Part shown: piece by piece, positions 35,452-43,354 of the stretch
How positions within the stretch are numbered: the first letter of the stretch is position 1
Layout: each line of letters begins with the position of its first letter
Assembly: GCF_000521215.1 (NCBI RefSeq)
Contig: NZ_KI928941.1
Span: 183,815-241,508 of the forward strand
Direction of reading: 5' to 3'
DNA length: 57,694 bases
DNA from: Labrenzia sp. DG1229
GTDB taxonomy: Bacteria; Pseudomonadota; Alphaproteobacteria; Rhizobiales; Stappiaceae
Made by a program: the position numbers and the translations under genes
Notes under the pieces: generated by a model
What the model was told of the DNA's origin: nothing
Seen by the model: the letters and a program-made list of their open reading frames with translations, nothing else
Database searches by the model: none

Positions 35452-36201
35452 ATGCGTCAAATTGTTGTCTTCGCAGGGCCAAGTCTCGGGCCGAACGGAC
35501 TACCGGAGGGATTGGACGCCGAGGTACTTGGTCCTGCTGCCCAGGGAGACATTGTTGCAGCCGTTCAGCAAAACGAAAAATGTGTAATCGCACTGATCGA
35601 CGGCCTGTTTCAGTGCGTACCCGCCGTCAGGCACAAGGAAATCCTTTGGGCACTCGACCGGGGTGCACTGGTCTATGGTGCCGCCAGCATGGGCGCAATG
35701 CGAGCAGCCGAACTGTCGCTCCATGGCATGCAGGGACGCGGTCTCGTCTATCGGTGGCTGCGCAGATATTCGCTTGTACCGGACGATGCAGTCGCGGTCT
35801 TGCATGCTCCGCAAGAGTTGGGCGGCGGCGCGATAACAAATGCGCTGGTAGACCTCAGAATGAGTTTCAAACGCGCCCTGCGAGCCGGACTGATCGATCG
35901 CGCGACTGCTGACGACCTTGCGAAGATCGCCGAGAAGCTACACTACACGAGACGAACAATGCCGAATATTCTGCGCGAAGCCACTAGGCTTCGACCCGAT
36001 TTAGCGGATCTTGAGCCCCGGAAACTGAACTGGTCTCAAAAGCAACAGGATGCCGAACTCCTCTTGTGGGAGCTTCGCGACCGGCAAAAAGACGGAATTT
36101 GGCCAGTCCCTGCATTTGTTCCAAAGTTTTTCGCAACTGATGTCTTTCTCCATGACATGGTTGCGGGTGGTTTTTCATTGGACACGCTAAAGGTTGATTG
36201 A
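35452..36201 (+). CDS. tfuA: TfuA-like protein (YcaO partner)
   Basis: The 249-residue TfuA-family protein shows IVVFAGPSLG at the N-terminus, GPAAQGDIVAAV, LIDGLFQCVPAVRHKEIL and GAASMGAMRAAELSLHGMQG, the most conserved block. Its C-terminal half is helical. TfuA proteins are named from the trifolitoxin system of Rhizobium. They work with YcaO in peptide-backbone thioamidation in archaeal methyl-CoM reductase and in thioamide RiPPs, probably handling the sulfur donor. Start 35452 has GGAGGG 11 bases upstream and is 4 bp after the YcaO stop. After its stop there are 170 bp without a gene before the metallopeptidase. Confidence 0.88.
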   Translation: MRQIVVFAGPSLGPNGLPEGLDAEVLGPAAQGDIVAAVQQNEKCVIALIDGLFQCVPAVRHKEILWALDRGALVYGAASMGAMRAAELSLHGMQGRGLVYRWLRRYSLVPDDAVAVLHAPQELGGGAITNALVDLRMSFKRALRAGLIDRATADDLAKIAEKLHYTRRTMPNILREATRLRPDLADLEPRKLNWSQKQQDAELLLWELRDRQKDGIWPVPAFVPKFFATDVFLHDMVAGGFSLDTLKVD

Positions 36202-36371
36202 TAGCCTCTAGGAATTACCTAGCGTTAAATCGAAAAACTCCAACAGGTCCATAATAACATCGTTCGTTAGGGGCAAAACAAAACAATAAAATTTTCGCGG
36301 CGAACGCGTACCTCTTGTATCCACGACACCGGTTTGTCCTGCTGGTTTACATCCGATTTATCGAGGCCGAA

Positions 36372-37575
36372 TTGAGTATCCATCTGGACCAGCGAACAAT
36401 CTCACCAAAGACAGGCAGTCTGGGAACGCGGTTTCTGATCTATCCTCAGGTTCCCCATCTTGCCGGTTATGAGAAGCCGGAAACAATCTGGATCAGCACC
36501 CCTCCGAACGAAATCCAGGCTGGCCCGGCCGACCAACGCATGTATGTGGTCGATCCTCTGTTTGAGAAACCGGTTTACGAGTATCCCTATCAACCGCCTT
36601 TCGTCGGCGAGCGCTTTCCACCGGCCGAGGCCGGTCCCGACGGGCATTTTGATCACCTTGACCCGGGCAGCCGGCAATTCGTCTGTGCTCATGTCTTCGC
36701 ATCGCTCAGGCGTGTCCTGGACATTTGGGAGAGCTATCTCGGTCACGATATCGTCTGGCACTTCGCGCAAACCTACGAGCGCCTGGAAATCATTCCACAA
36801 GTGAACTGGAACAACGCCCAGTCCGGTTATGGATACATGGAATTCGGAACGGAACGGGGTAACAGCGAAGATGTTTTCCCATACGCACTGAATTTCGACG
36901 TGATCGCGCATGAGTTCGGTCACGCCATAATTTTTGCGGAAATGGGCACGCCCAACGGAATGGCAAGCCGTGAGTATTTTGGTTATCACGAAAGCGTCTC
37001 AGATCTTATCGCGCTCATCTCTTTGCTTCATTTCGACAGCGTGCTCGACCGGCTGCTGCAATCGACGCAAGGCAACCTTTTGACAATGAACGAACTCAAC
37101 AGGATCGCGGAACTTGCGGGCGACAAGCAGATCCGCACAGCAAGCAAACCGGAAAATGAGCACGGTCAGTGACGCGGTCCACGACCTCTCCAAGCCGTTT
37201 ACCGGCGCCATGTTCGACACGCTTGTGGAACTTTACCATCGAAATGCCGTGGACCGGGGATTTGTCGATCTGCCTCTGGATGTAAGCCATGACCGGCTGT
37301 TCGAACTTGATCACCATGAAATAGAGCTGATAGGCGACCGGTTCGCAGAGGCATTCGATGCCCGGTCCTTCCTGCTCAAGTCAACGCTCGAAGACGCCCG
37401 TGACCTGTTGGGTTCAGCAATCGCAAGATCCTGGGCCACTCTGGATCCCAATACGCTCACCTATGCAGTCGCGGGAGCCGCGATCGCGGACCAGTTCGAT
37501 GCGATGGGCGCACCGGAAGCTGGAGATATCCTTATGGAAAATCTTGAATGGCGGGAAATCGTCGTCCGAGCCTGA
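36372..37575 (+). pseudogene. Thermolysin-like (M4-type) metallopeptidase, single-base frameshift
   Basis: Two frames together encode one protein of about 400 residues. The first (TTG 36372 to 37172) has the zinc motif HEFGH at about residue 180 (36909-36923) and the third ligand in HESVSDLIA (Glu about 207), as in thermolysin-type gluzincins. The second frame (to 37575) continues with NRKMSTVSDAVHDLSKPFTG, then AMFDTLVELYHRNAVDRG, a plausible C-terminal helical domain. Dropping one A from the AAA near 37145 joins them (1203 bp). No signal peptide is seen, so it would act in the cytoplasm, for example as a processing or leader protease for this cluster. The gene is either inactivated, misassembled or translated by frameshifting. 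Confidence 0.7.
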
Positions 37576-37623
37576 GCCAGACGTGGAAACATCGACAAAA
37601 ACTCTTCAATGGGGGACTAACTA

Positions 37624-38112
37624 ATGACAGATCAGAATTCCAACGACCAGTTTCCGACAATTCAGCCGGATAAGTTTTATGATCCGTCCGAGATCGTCCT
37701 GGTGGGCATGAATATTTCAGGGATCAACAGCCCCAGGGCCGCGGATGTCAAGATTGACACCGAAGGCAGCAACAGCTTCAGTCGCATCTCCCTTCAGCTG
37801 ATGTCGACACCGAATTGCGAGATCGCGCTGATCAAGGCTTATATATATGAAGGAAAACAATACGATCTTCCCAAACCGAAGATCATGGTGGTCTCGGGAG
37901 AAGGGCAGGAACTTCCAGGAAACTATGTTCCAAATAGCCGTCCGCTCAAATTCTGGCGAATGAACAAATTGGCGCGAACTGCTGAAGTGTCCGTGGAAGA
38001 AGGATTGCTTGAGACGCTGATCCTCGAAGCCAATCTGCCAGGGCGCCGTTCACCGAATTCCTACGCCGCCAACATGCAAATGGCTCACAGATCCGGACGC
38101 CTGAATTCCTGA
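37624..38112 (+). CDS. Small protein of unknown function with leader-like N-terminus
   Basis: I do not recognise the family. The 162-residue protein begins with an acidic, Asn/Gln-rich stretch and FPTIQPDKFYDPSEIVLVGM. The segment Y19-D-P-S-E-I-V-L26 matches Y15-E-P-G-E-F-I-I22 of the small protein encoded at 38328. The middle is beta-rich with one Cys (MSTPNCEIALIKAYIYEG), and the C-terminus is Arg/Ser/Asn-rich. It has no signal peptide or membrane segment. GGGGG lies nine bases before the ATG. It follows the metallopeptidase by 48 bp in the YcaO/TfuA array, so it may be a substrate or partner of those enzymes. Confidence 0.65.
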   Translation: MTDQNSNDQFPTIQPDKFYDPSEIVLVGMNISGINSPRAADVKIDTEGSNSFSRISLQLMSTPNCEIALIKAYIYEGKQYDLPKPKIMVVSGEGQELPGNYVPNSRPLKFWRMNKLARTAEVSVEEGLLETLILEANLPGRRSPNSYAANMQMAHRSGRLNS

Positions 38113-38327
38113 TCATGACCGCTCGGCGGATGTCATGAACCTTGCAGTCAAGGCTGGTTTCACTCTCAAACCCTCACGGTGGGAGCGTCACCATCAACCG
38201 ACCGAAGCTAACCAAGGCCGCCAAGGGTACAAGGTGAAAATGAAACTGAACCGGGCTGAGCCAATCAGAGGGCGAACACGAACCTGTTGGATCGAGACCG
38301 GACAATACTAATTGCAAAGGTGAGCAA

Positions 38328-38483
38328 ATGGCACAGGCCGAGTCCTTCAATATTGACGACTACGAACCCTATGAGCCAGGGGAGTTCATAATCGAAGACA
38401 TCGCGGCAAGCGAGACCCGGGCACCGGCCCTTGTTCCCGGCATCATGAATGTCGTGGCAATCGGTTTCGGTCTATGTTCCTGA
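38328..38483 (+). CDS. 51-aa acidic peptide, possible precursor or N-terminus of a frameshifted protein
   Basis: ATG 38328 has AAGGTGAG upstream, the best ribosome site near it. The frame encodes an acidic leader-like part (FNIDDYEPYEPGEFIIEDIA, residues 7-26) and then an uncharged, hydrophobic end (NVVAIGFGLCS). That layout resembles a RiPP precursor, and it follows YcaO and TfuA genes. However, the frame overlaps the start of the next one (38449), and deleting a single base near 38449-38456 fuses the two into a 137-residue protein. The motif Y-E-P-G-E-F-I-I is shared with the 162-residue protein upstream. I cannot decide between a short precursor and a broken longer gene. Confidence 0.5.
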   Translation: MAQAESFNIDDYEPYEPGEFIIEDIAASETRAPALVPGIMNVVAIGFGLCS

Positions 38484-38742
38484 AAAGCATGCTGCAAGCA
38501 GCAAGCAGGTCACGGTCACGTCATATGGCTTGGAAGATAACCTGGCCGGCGACGTTACCCCCGTCGCTGACCTGAAGCTTGATTTCGCCAACGGCAGTTA
38601 CACCGGCCGCATGACGGTCAAGAAACCTTTTGGCGTCGAGAGGGAATTCCAGATGAAAGTCGCCCTCGATCCGGATCACAAAGGCGTCGACGGCGGTTTT
38701 CTGAGAGTGATTTTCTACTACGACCACGAGGCCACCGCCTGA
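38449..38742 (+). CDS. 97-aa beta-rich frame, probable C-terminal part of the 38328 gene
   Basis: The frame starts at ATG 38449 without any ribosome site and lies one frame away from the 51-residue peptide. The protein-like sequence (SWQSVSVYVPEKHAASSKQ, then FANGSYTGRMTVKKPFGVER and FLRVIFYYDHEATA) looks like a small beta-sandwich or barrel. It has no Cys. Because coding character runs on smoothly from the upstream frame, I think the two were one gene of 137 residues. No family is recognised. It ends 28 bp before a hairpin terminator. Confidence 0.5.
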   Translation: MSWQSVSVYVPEKHAASSKQVTVTSYGLEDNLAGDVTPVADLKLDFANGSYTGRMTVKKPFGVEREFQMKVALDPDHKGVDGGFLRVIFYYDHEATA

Positions 38743-38770
38743 CGGCGTCAGCCACAGGACACCAAAGTCA

Positions 38771-38795
38771 AAGGCGCGCAACAATTGCACGCCTT
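38771..38795. terminator. Bidirectional hairpin between convergent genes
   Basis: AAGGCG-c-GCAA-caa-TTGC-a-CGCCTT forms a ten-pair stem with one mismatch and a three-base loop. It lies in the 61-bp gap between the end of the YcaO/TfuA array and the leftward aldehyde dehydrogenase gene. There is no long T-run on either side. Confidence 0.55.
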
Positions 38796-38803
38796 CGCAT
38801 CCG

Positions 38804-40303
38804 TCAGATATCGAATTTGACGCCCTGCGCGAGCGGCAATTCCGCGGAGTAATTCACTGTCGACGTCTGGCGACGCATGTAGCCTTTCCATGCATCCGAA
38901 CCGGATTCGCGACCGCCACCGGTTTCTTTCTCTCCACCAAAGGCCCCGCCAATCTCCGCACCCGACGGGCCGATATTGACATTGGCGATACCGCAATCTG
39001 AACCGGTAGCCGACAGGAAGGTCTCCGCTTCACGCATGTTGAGTGTGAAGATGCATGACGACAGGCCCTGGGGCACGTCATTTTGCAGATTGATCGCCTG
39101 CTCCAGATCCTCATATTCCATTACGTAAAGGATCGGGGCGAAGGTTTCCGTTTTCACAGTCTCGGTCTGACCGGGCATGTCGACAAGCGCCGGGGCAACA
39201 TACGCACCGCCTGGCACGCCTGCAGTCACCGCATCACCTCCGTAAACGATACCACCCTCCGACCTCGCCTTGTCGAGCGCTGCCTGCATGGCATCGCGCG
39301 ATGCGTCGTCGATCAGTGGTCCGATGAGCGTTCCTTCCGCGCGCGGGTCGCCAATCGGCAGGCTGCCATATGCTTTGGCCAGCTTGGTCACGAGATCGTC
39401 CTTGATCGATTTGTGAACAATCAGGCGGCGCAGTGAGGTGCAGCGTTGTCCGGCCGTGCCAACGGCCGAAAAGACGATTGCGCGGACCGCCATTTCCAGA
39501 TCCGCAGAAGGTGCAACGATCATGGCATTGTTTCCGCCGAGCTCCAGAATCGGCCGTCCCCAGCGGGCGGAAACCTTTGGACCGACGATGCCACCCATAC
39601 GGGTGGAACCTGTCGCTGAAAGGATCGGAACGTCTTTTGACGTCACCAGGGCTTCACCGATGTCGGCACCACCGACAACAACCTGCATCAACCCCTCCGG
39701 CGCATCGGCACCGAAGCGGCTAACCGCCCTGTCGAAAATCTTCTTGCAGGCCAGCGCGGTGAGCGGCGTTTTCTCCGAAGGTTTCCAGATGACCGGATTG
39801 CCGCACACGAGCGCAAGCGCCGCATTCCAGGACCAGACTGCAACAGGAAAATTGAAGGCGGTGATGACACCGCAAGGACCCATCGGATGCCAGGTCTCCG
39901 ACATCTTGTGACCGGGACGCTCTGACGCAATGGTAAGGCCATAAAGCTGACGTGACACACCAACGGCAAAGTCGCAGATATCAATCATCTCCTGGACTTC
40001 ACCAGCCCCTTCGGAGGTAATCTTTCCGGCTTCCAGTGTCACGAGGGCACCAAGTTCGTATTTTGCCGCCCGTAGTTCCTCACCCAGCAGACGAACCAGT
40101 TCGCCGCGCCGCGGCGCTGGCAGGACCCGCCACTTGCTGAATGCTGCTCGCGAGCGCGCAATCACGTGTTCCATATCTGCCGAAGGTGTTTCGGCCACCT
40201 TTGCAACTTCAGCACCGTCGATTGGTGATCTGATCGCCAGACCACCGCCTGCAAGTTCGTTCTCGGCAAATCCGAGCGCACTTAGAACCTGTGCGTGCTC
40301 CAT
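38804..40303 (-). CDS. Piperideine-6-carboxylate / aminoadipate-semialdehyde dehydrogenase (ALDH7 type)
   Basis: The 499-residue ALDH is of the antiquitin (ALDH7) branch. It shows GVITAFNFPVAVWSWNAALA, VIWKPSEKTPLTALA, the general-base Glu in LELGGNNAM, and the nucleophile Cys in GTAGQRCTSLRRL. PSGAEIGGAFGGEKETGGGR is near the end. Members oxidise 2-aminoadipate 6-semialdehyde, in equilibrium with piperideine-6-carboxylate, to 2-aminoadipate. The next gene of the operon encodes a saccharopine-dehydrogenase-family protein that would make this substrate from lysine, which supports the assignment. The 19-bp gap indicates co-transcription. Confidence 0.87.
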   Translation of the reverse strand: MEHAQVLSALGFAENELAGGGLAIRSPIDGAEVAKVAETPSADMEHVIARSRAAFSKWRVLPAPRRGELVRLLGEELRAAKYELGALVTLEAGKITSEGAGEVQEMIDICDFAVGVSRQLYGLTIASERPGHKMSETWHPMGPCGVITAFNFPVAVWSWNAALALVCGNPVIWKPSEKTPLTALACKKIFDRAVSRFGADAPEGLMQVVVGGADIGEALVTSKDVPILSATGSTRMGGIVGPKVSARWGRPILELGGNNAMIVAPSADLEMAVRAIVFSAVGTAGQRCTSLRRLIVHKSIKDDLVTKLAKAYGSLPIGDPRAEGTLIGPLIDDASRDAMQAALDKARSEGGIVYGGDAVTAGVPGGAYVAPALVDMPGQTETVKTETFAPILYVMEYEDLEQAINLQNDVPQGLSSCIFTLNMREAETFLSATGSDCGIANVNIGPSGAEIGGAFGGEKETGGGRESGSDAWKGYMRRQTSTVNYSAELPLAQGVKFDI

Positions 40304-40322
40304 GATTTTCTCCCTTCAGCGC

Positions 40323-41378
40323 TTATCTGTTGTAGCGAGCGCCGTTCCTTGTTTTCAAAAACGCTTCCAGCGGCACATCTTCCTGCTTCAGGAAACCCCG
40401 GGCGGGAAGTGTGCCGTCCTTCACCATCTCGATAATGGCGACGACCGAGGAAGCCGTTGTCCAGGCGATTGCGGTCCGTTCCTTGCCAGCAATTTCGACA
40501 GGCTTCAGGCCGCGCACGAATTCCTTGCGCTGCGTGCGTCCATCGAACTCGCCTTCCGCTGCGACGTGGATATAGACGATATCGTCACTGACAGGCGGCT
40601 TTGCGTTGACCAGGATCTCACCGGCTTCCTGTCGCCGGTCACGCATCAGAAGTTCGTGGAAGAAGAAGTTCATCAGCTGTACGTGACCCGGGTATCGCAT
40701 GGTCTTGTAATCCATGTTCGGAACCCGTTCCCGATAGGTTTCACACATGGTGCCAAGCCCCCCGGACGTGGTGAAGGCCTCCAGCTCGATGCCGCCGATG
40801 ACGATTTTCTCGATCCACTCCATCGGCGAAACCCATTTGATTTCACCATCTTCAAGGACTTCGCAATCATTGAGATACTCGTTCACCACACCTTCGGGAG
40901 ACCAATTGAAGGAATAACCCATCAGGCCCGTCGGATTCTGCGGCAGGGCACCGACGCGCATGCGACAGGAACGGCACGTGTCAAAATCCTCGATCAGGCT
41001 GGCTCCCACGATTCCCACGAAGCCCGGTGCAAGGCCGCACTGCGGTGCCATCAGTCCCTTTGCAGACTTGGCAAGTTCCATGATCGCCTTGGTCGTCGGC
41101 ACGTCTTCGGTCAGATCGAAATAGTGCAGGCCCAGTTCGTGCGCCGTACTTGCAACGCCGACATTGAGGAAATACGGCAGGCAGGACAGGACCGCGTCGA
41201 ACTCCGACAAGGCGCCCTTCAACCTGTCCAGATTGCCGACATCAACCTGTTTCGTTTCGAACGGCAAGGTGCTCATGGTGTGGGTATCAAAACCCGTCAC
41301 CGCAAAGCCGCTTTCATGAAGCAACTCGCTTGCAAGCGTACCGACCTTGCCTAGCCCGAGAACCGCTATCTTTTCCAT
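40323..41378 (-). CDS. Saccharopine-dehydrogenase-family protein, probable lysine 6-dehydrogenase
   Basis: The 351-residue protein starts with a Rossmann motif IAVLGLGKVGTLASELL and contains CGLAPGFVGIVGASL and SGGLGTMCETYRERVPNMDY followed by KTMRYPGH. The last blocks match lysine 6-dehydrogenases more than bifunctional saccharopine enzymes. Lysine 6-dehydrogenase oxidises the epsilon-amino group of L-lysine with NAD, giving piperideine-6-carboxylate, the substrate of the ALDH7 enzyme next in the operon. A saccharopine dehydrogenase role is the alternative. GGGA lies about 12 bases before the ATG. It is divergent from a LysR gene (114-bp gap). Confidence 0.78.
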   Translation of the reverse strand: MEKIAVLGLGKVGTLASELLHESGFAVTGFDTHTMSTLPFETKQVDVGNLDRLKGALSEFDAVLSCLPYFLNVGVASTAHELGLHYFDLTEDVPTTKAIMELAKSAKGLMAPQCGLAPGFVGIVGASLIEDFDTCRSCRMRVGALPQNPTGLMGYSFNWSPEGVVNEYLNDCEVLEDGEIKWVSPMEWIEKIVIGGIELEAFTTSGGLGTMCETYRERVPNMDYKTMRYPGHVQLMNFFFHELLMRDRRQEAGEILVNAKPPVSDDIVYIHVAAEGEFDGRTQRKEFVRGLKPVEIAGKERTAIAWTTASSVVAIIEMVKDGTLPARGFLKQEDVPLEAFLKTRNGARYNR

Positions 41379-41492
41379 GTGCGATTTTTCCCTGAAGAAT
41401 TTCTCTGATCAGAATACTCGCCCTTGACCGGCACAAAAACACCTGAAAAATAGTTATATTCATGACTAATACTCATATCTACGGATAACTTG

Positions 41493-42398
41493 ATGGAACG
41501 CGACATACCGATCCCCAGCATTTCGGTCCTCCGCTGCTTCGAGGCCGCCGCCAAACACCAGAGCTTTACGGCCGCCGCGGAAGAGCTCGGATTGACGCAG
41601 AGCGGCGTCAGCCGACAGGTCAAGGAATTGGAGGACCAGATCGGTGCAACACTCTTTCGACGGGAAGGGCGGGGCATTCGGCTGACCCAGGCCGGCAGGT
41701 CCCTGGCAGACGGCGTTTTCTCCGATCTTTCAAGATTGCGCAGAACGATCAGTCTGGCCGTCGCCGCGGGTGAGACCCAGGAGATCCTGACGATTGCCGC
41801 CTTGCCGACATTTGCCACCCGTTGGCTTGTGCCGCGTTTGAGGGACTTCAAGATCCGGCGCCCCAATCTGGACCTCATGGTCTACAGCCGCTCAGAGCCG
41901 TTCGATCTCGTCGAACTGGGAATTGACGTAGCAATCCATTTTGGAGCCAACGACTGGCCCGGCGCGAAACTCAGTCCGCTGTGTCCGGAAGACCTGATTG
42001 TTGTCGCGGCGCCTGCACTTCTGGAAACACATCCGGTGGTCAGCAAGGCAGATATACTGGAAATGCCCTTGCTTCACATGACTTCCCGGGCGCACCTTTG
42101 GAAGGCCTTTCAAAAAACGGTTGACGACGCGACAGCGCATGTTCAGACCGGCAGTTACTTCGACCAGTTTTCGCTCGTTATTGCGGCCGCGGCTAATGGA
42201 ATGGGAGCCGCCATTCTGCCGACTTATCTGATTGAAACCGAACTCGCGTCCGGTGACCTTGTCAATCTGGCCTCCGTTCAGGATGGATCAGGTCACAACT
42301 ACTATCTTGCAACACCGGCCGGCGAACTCAGCCCGCCTGCTGCCGAGTTTCTCGCCTGGATCCGCGGACAGGTCAGCCGGAGGGTCAGACCTCTCTAG
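41493..42398 (+). CDS. LysR-family regulator (GcvA-like), divergent from lysine genes
   Basis: The protein of about 301 residues has an N-terminal HTH (VLRCFEAAAKHQSFTAAAEE, then LTQSGVSRQVKELEDQIGAT) and an effector domain from about residue 95. The pattern LPTFATRWLVPRLRDF is characteristic of the GcvA/AmpR branch. The start at ATG 41493 is preferred to an in-frame TTG at 41490. It is divergent from the lysine 6-dehydrogenase-like gene, the usual position of a LysR activator, so it likely controls that operon in response to lysine or an intermediate. Confidence 0.88.
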   Translation: MERDIPIPSISVLRCFEAAAKHQSFTAAAEELGLTQSGVSRQVKELEDQIGATLFRREGRGIRLTQAGRSLADGVFSDLSRLRRTISLAVAAGETQEILTIAALPTFATRWLVPRLRDFKIRRPNLDLMVYSRSEPFDLVELGIDVAIHFGANDWPGAKLSPLCPEDLIVVAAPALLETHPVVSKADILEMPLLHMTSRAHLWKAFQKTVDDATAHVQTGSYFDQFSLVIAAAANGMGAAILPTYLIETELASGDLVNLASVQDGSGHNYYLATPAGELSPPAAEFLAWIRGQVSRRVRPL

Positions 42399-42446
42399 GT
42401 GACATCTCGCTTCGCCCGCGCAGGCAGAGGTAGTTCGCACCAAGAT

Positions 42447-42462
42447 ATTTTAAGCTTAAAAT
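42447..42462. promoter_or_regulatory. 16-bp perfect palindrome, candidate MarR operator
   Basis: ATTTTAAGCTTAAAAT is a perfect 16-bp palindrome 62 bp before the first start codon of the aromatic-CoA operon, which contains its own MarR gene at 43351. AT-rich palindromes of this size suit a MarR dimer. The rest of 42399-42523 shows no gene. Confidence 0.5.
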
Positions 42463-42523
42463 TTCAGCCTTGAAACAAATTCGAAAACGTGTTTCGCTGG
42501 GAGTGTCCATATTGGGAGGATCA

Positions 42524-42613
42524 AATGAGGACTGTGTTGTTGAGGGGCGACCCGACCGGCCAAAACCTGACACGACGCCTCATCGATAAAGTAGCAGGGA
42601 GCACGGGAGCATG
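42524..42613 (+). CDS. 29-codon leader frame before the SDR gene
   Basis: GGGAGGATCAA precedes ATG 42524, a much better ribosome site than that of the following gene. The frame encodes 29 residues starting MRTVLLRGDPTGQNLTRRL, and its stop overlaps the SDR start (ATGA). It may be a translation-coupling leader, or the remnant of a larger operon gene that lost its body. I recognise no family. Confidence 0.35.
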
Positions 42614-43354
42614 AGCGTTTCAGGATGTCACGCCATCGTCACGGGCGGCGGAACAGGCGTCGGTGCGGCCTGCGCGCACTACCTTGCTGAAAAAGGTGCA
42701 CGCGTAACGATCCTCGGCCGGACAGAAGAAAGCCTCGCTGCGCAATCCCTTCCCTATCAGGTCTGCGATGTAACCAAATTCGATGATGTCGAGAGGGCGT
42801 TCGGCGCGGCACGCGAACTCGCAGGCCCGATCGATATCGTCATTGCGAATGCAGGGGCTGCAGAAAGTGTCCCCTTTGCCAAAATGAAGCCGGATGTGCT
42901 TCAGGCACTGCTGGCTGTTAATCTGGTCGGTGTCTCCAATGTCTGGCAGGCCGCTCTTCCGGACATGAAATCATCAGGCGGGGGCCGCATGATTGCAATC
43001 GCTTCAACTGCCGGATTGCGGGGATATCCATATGTGAGTGCCTATTGTGCTGCCAAGCATGCGGTCGTCGGCCTGACCCGGGCGCTCGGCAAGGAACTCG
43101 CCAGGACCGGAATTACCGTGAACGCGATCTGTCCAAGCTTCGTCGAAACGCCCATGCTCGAACGCTCCATATCAAACATAGTCGAAAAGACGGGCCTCAG
43201 CAGGGAGGATGCTGAAAACACGCTTAAAGCCGACAATCCCCAGGGCCGCTTCATTCAAACGGACGAGGTTGCCGAGATGGCGTACTGGCTTTGCACGAAC
43301 GGAGCCCGGTCCGTCAACGGTCAGGCACTCAGTCTCGCGGGAGGTGAGTTGTGA
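42611..43354 (+). CDS. Short-chain dehydrogenase/reductase
   Basis: The 247-residue classical SDR has the cofactor motif TGGGTGVGAA (residues about 11-20), NAG, catalytic Ser in IASTAGLRG and YCAAK with the Tyr/Lys pair. TVNAICPSFVETPM follows. In an operon with enoyl-CoA hydratase, acyl-CoA dehydrogenase and a benzoate-type CoA ligase it probably acts as a 3-hydroxyacyl-CoA dehydrogenase in ring-product beta-oxidation. It overlaps the leader frame upstream and the MarR gene downstream (TTGTGA). Confidence 0.85.
   Translation: MSVSGCHAIVTGGGTGVGAACAHYLAEKGARVTILGRTEESLAAQSLPYQVCDVTKFDDVERAFGAARELAGPIDIVIANAGAAESVPFAKMKPDVLQALLAVNLVGVSNVWQAALPDMKSSGGGRMIAIASTAGLRGYPYVSAYCAAKHAVVGLTRALGKELARTGITVNAICPSFVETPMLERSISNIVEKTGLSREDAENTLKADNPQGRFIQTDEVAEMAYWLCTNGARSVNGQALSLAGGEL

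Noticed and set aside
36208..36222. CTAGG-AATTA-CCTAG inverted repeat after tfuA
   Set aside because: The five-pair stem is too weak for a terminator and no T-run follows, so I do not list it as a site.
38135..38311. 58-codon basic frame between the two small proteins of the YcaO array
   Set aside because: Only a weak ribosome site, no resemblance to the leader motif of its neighbours, and irregular composition. It could be a remnant but cannot be supported.
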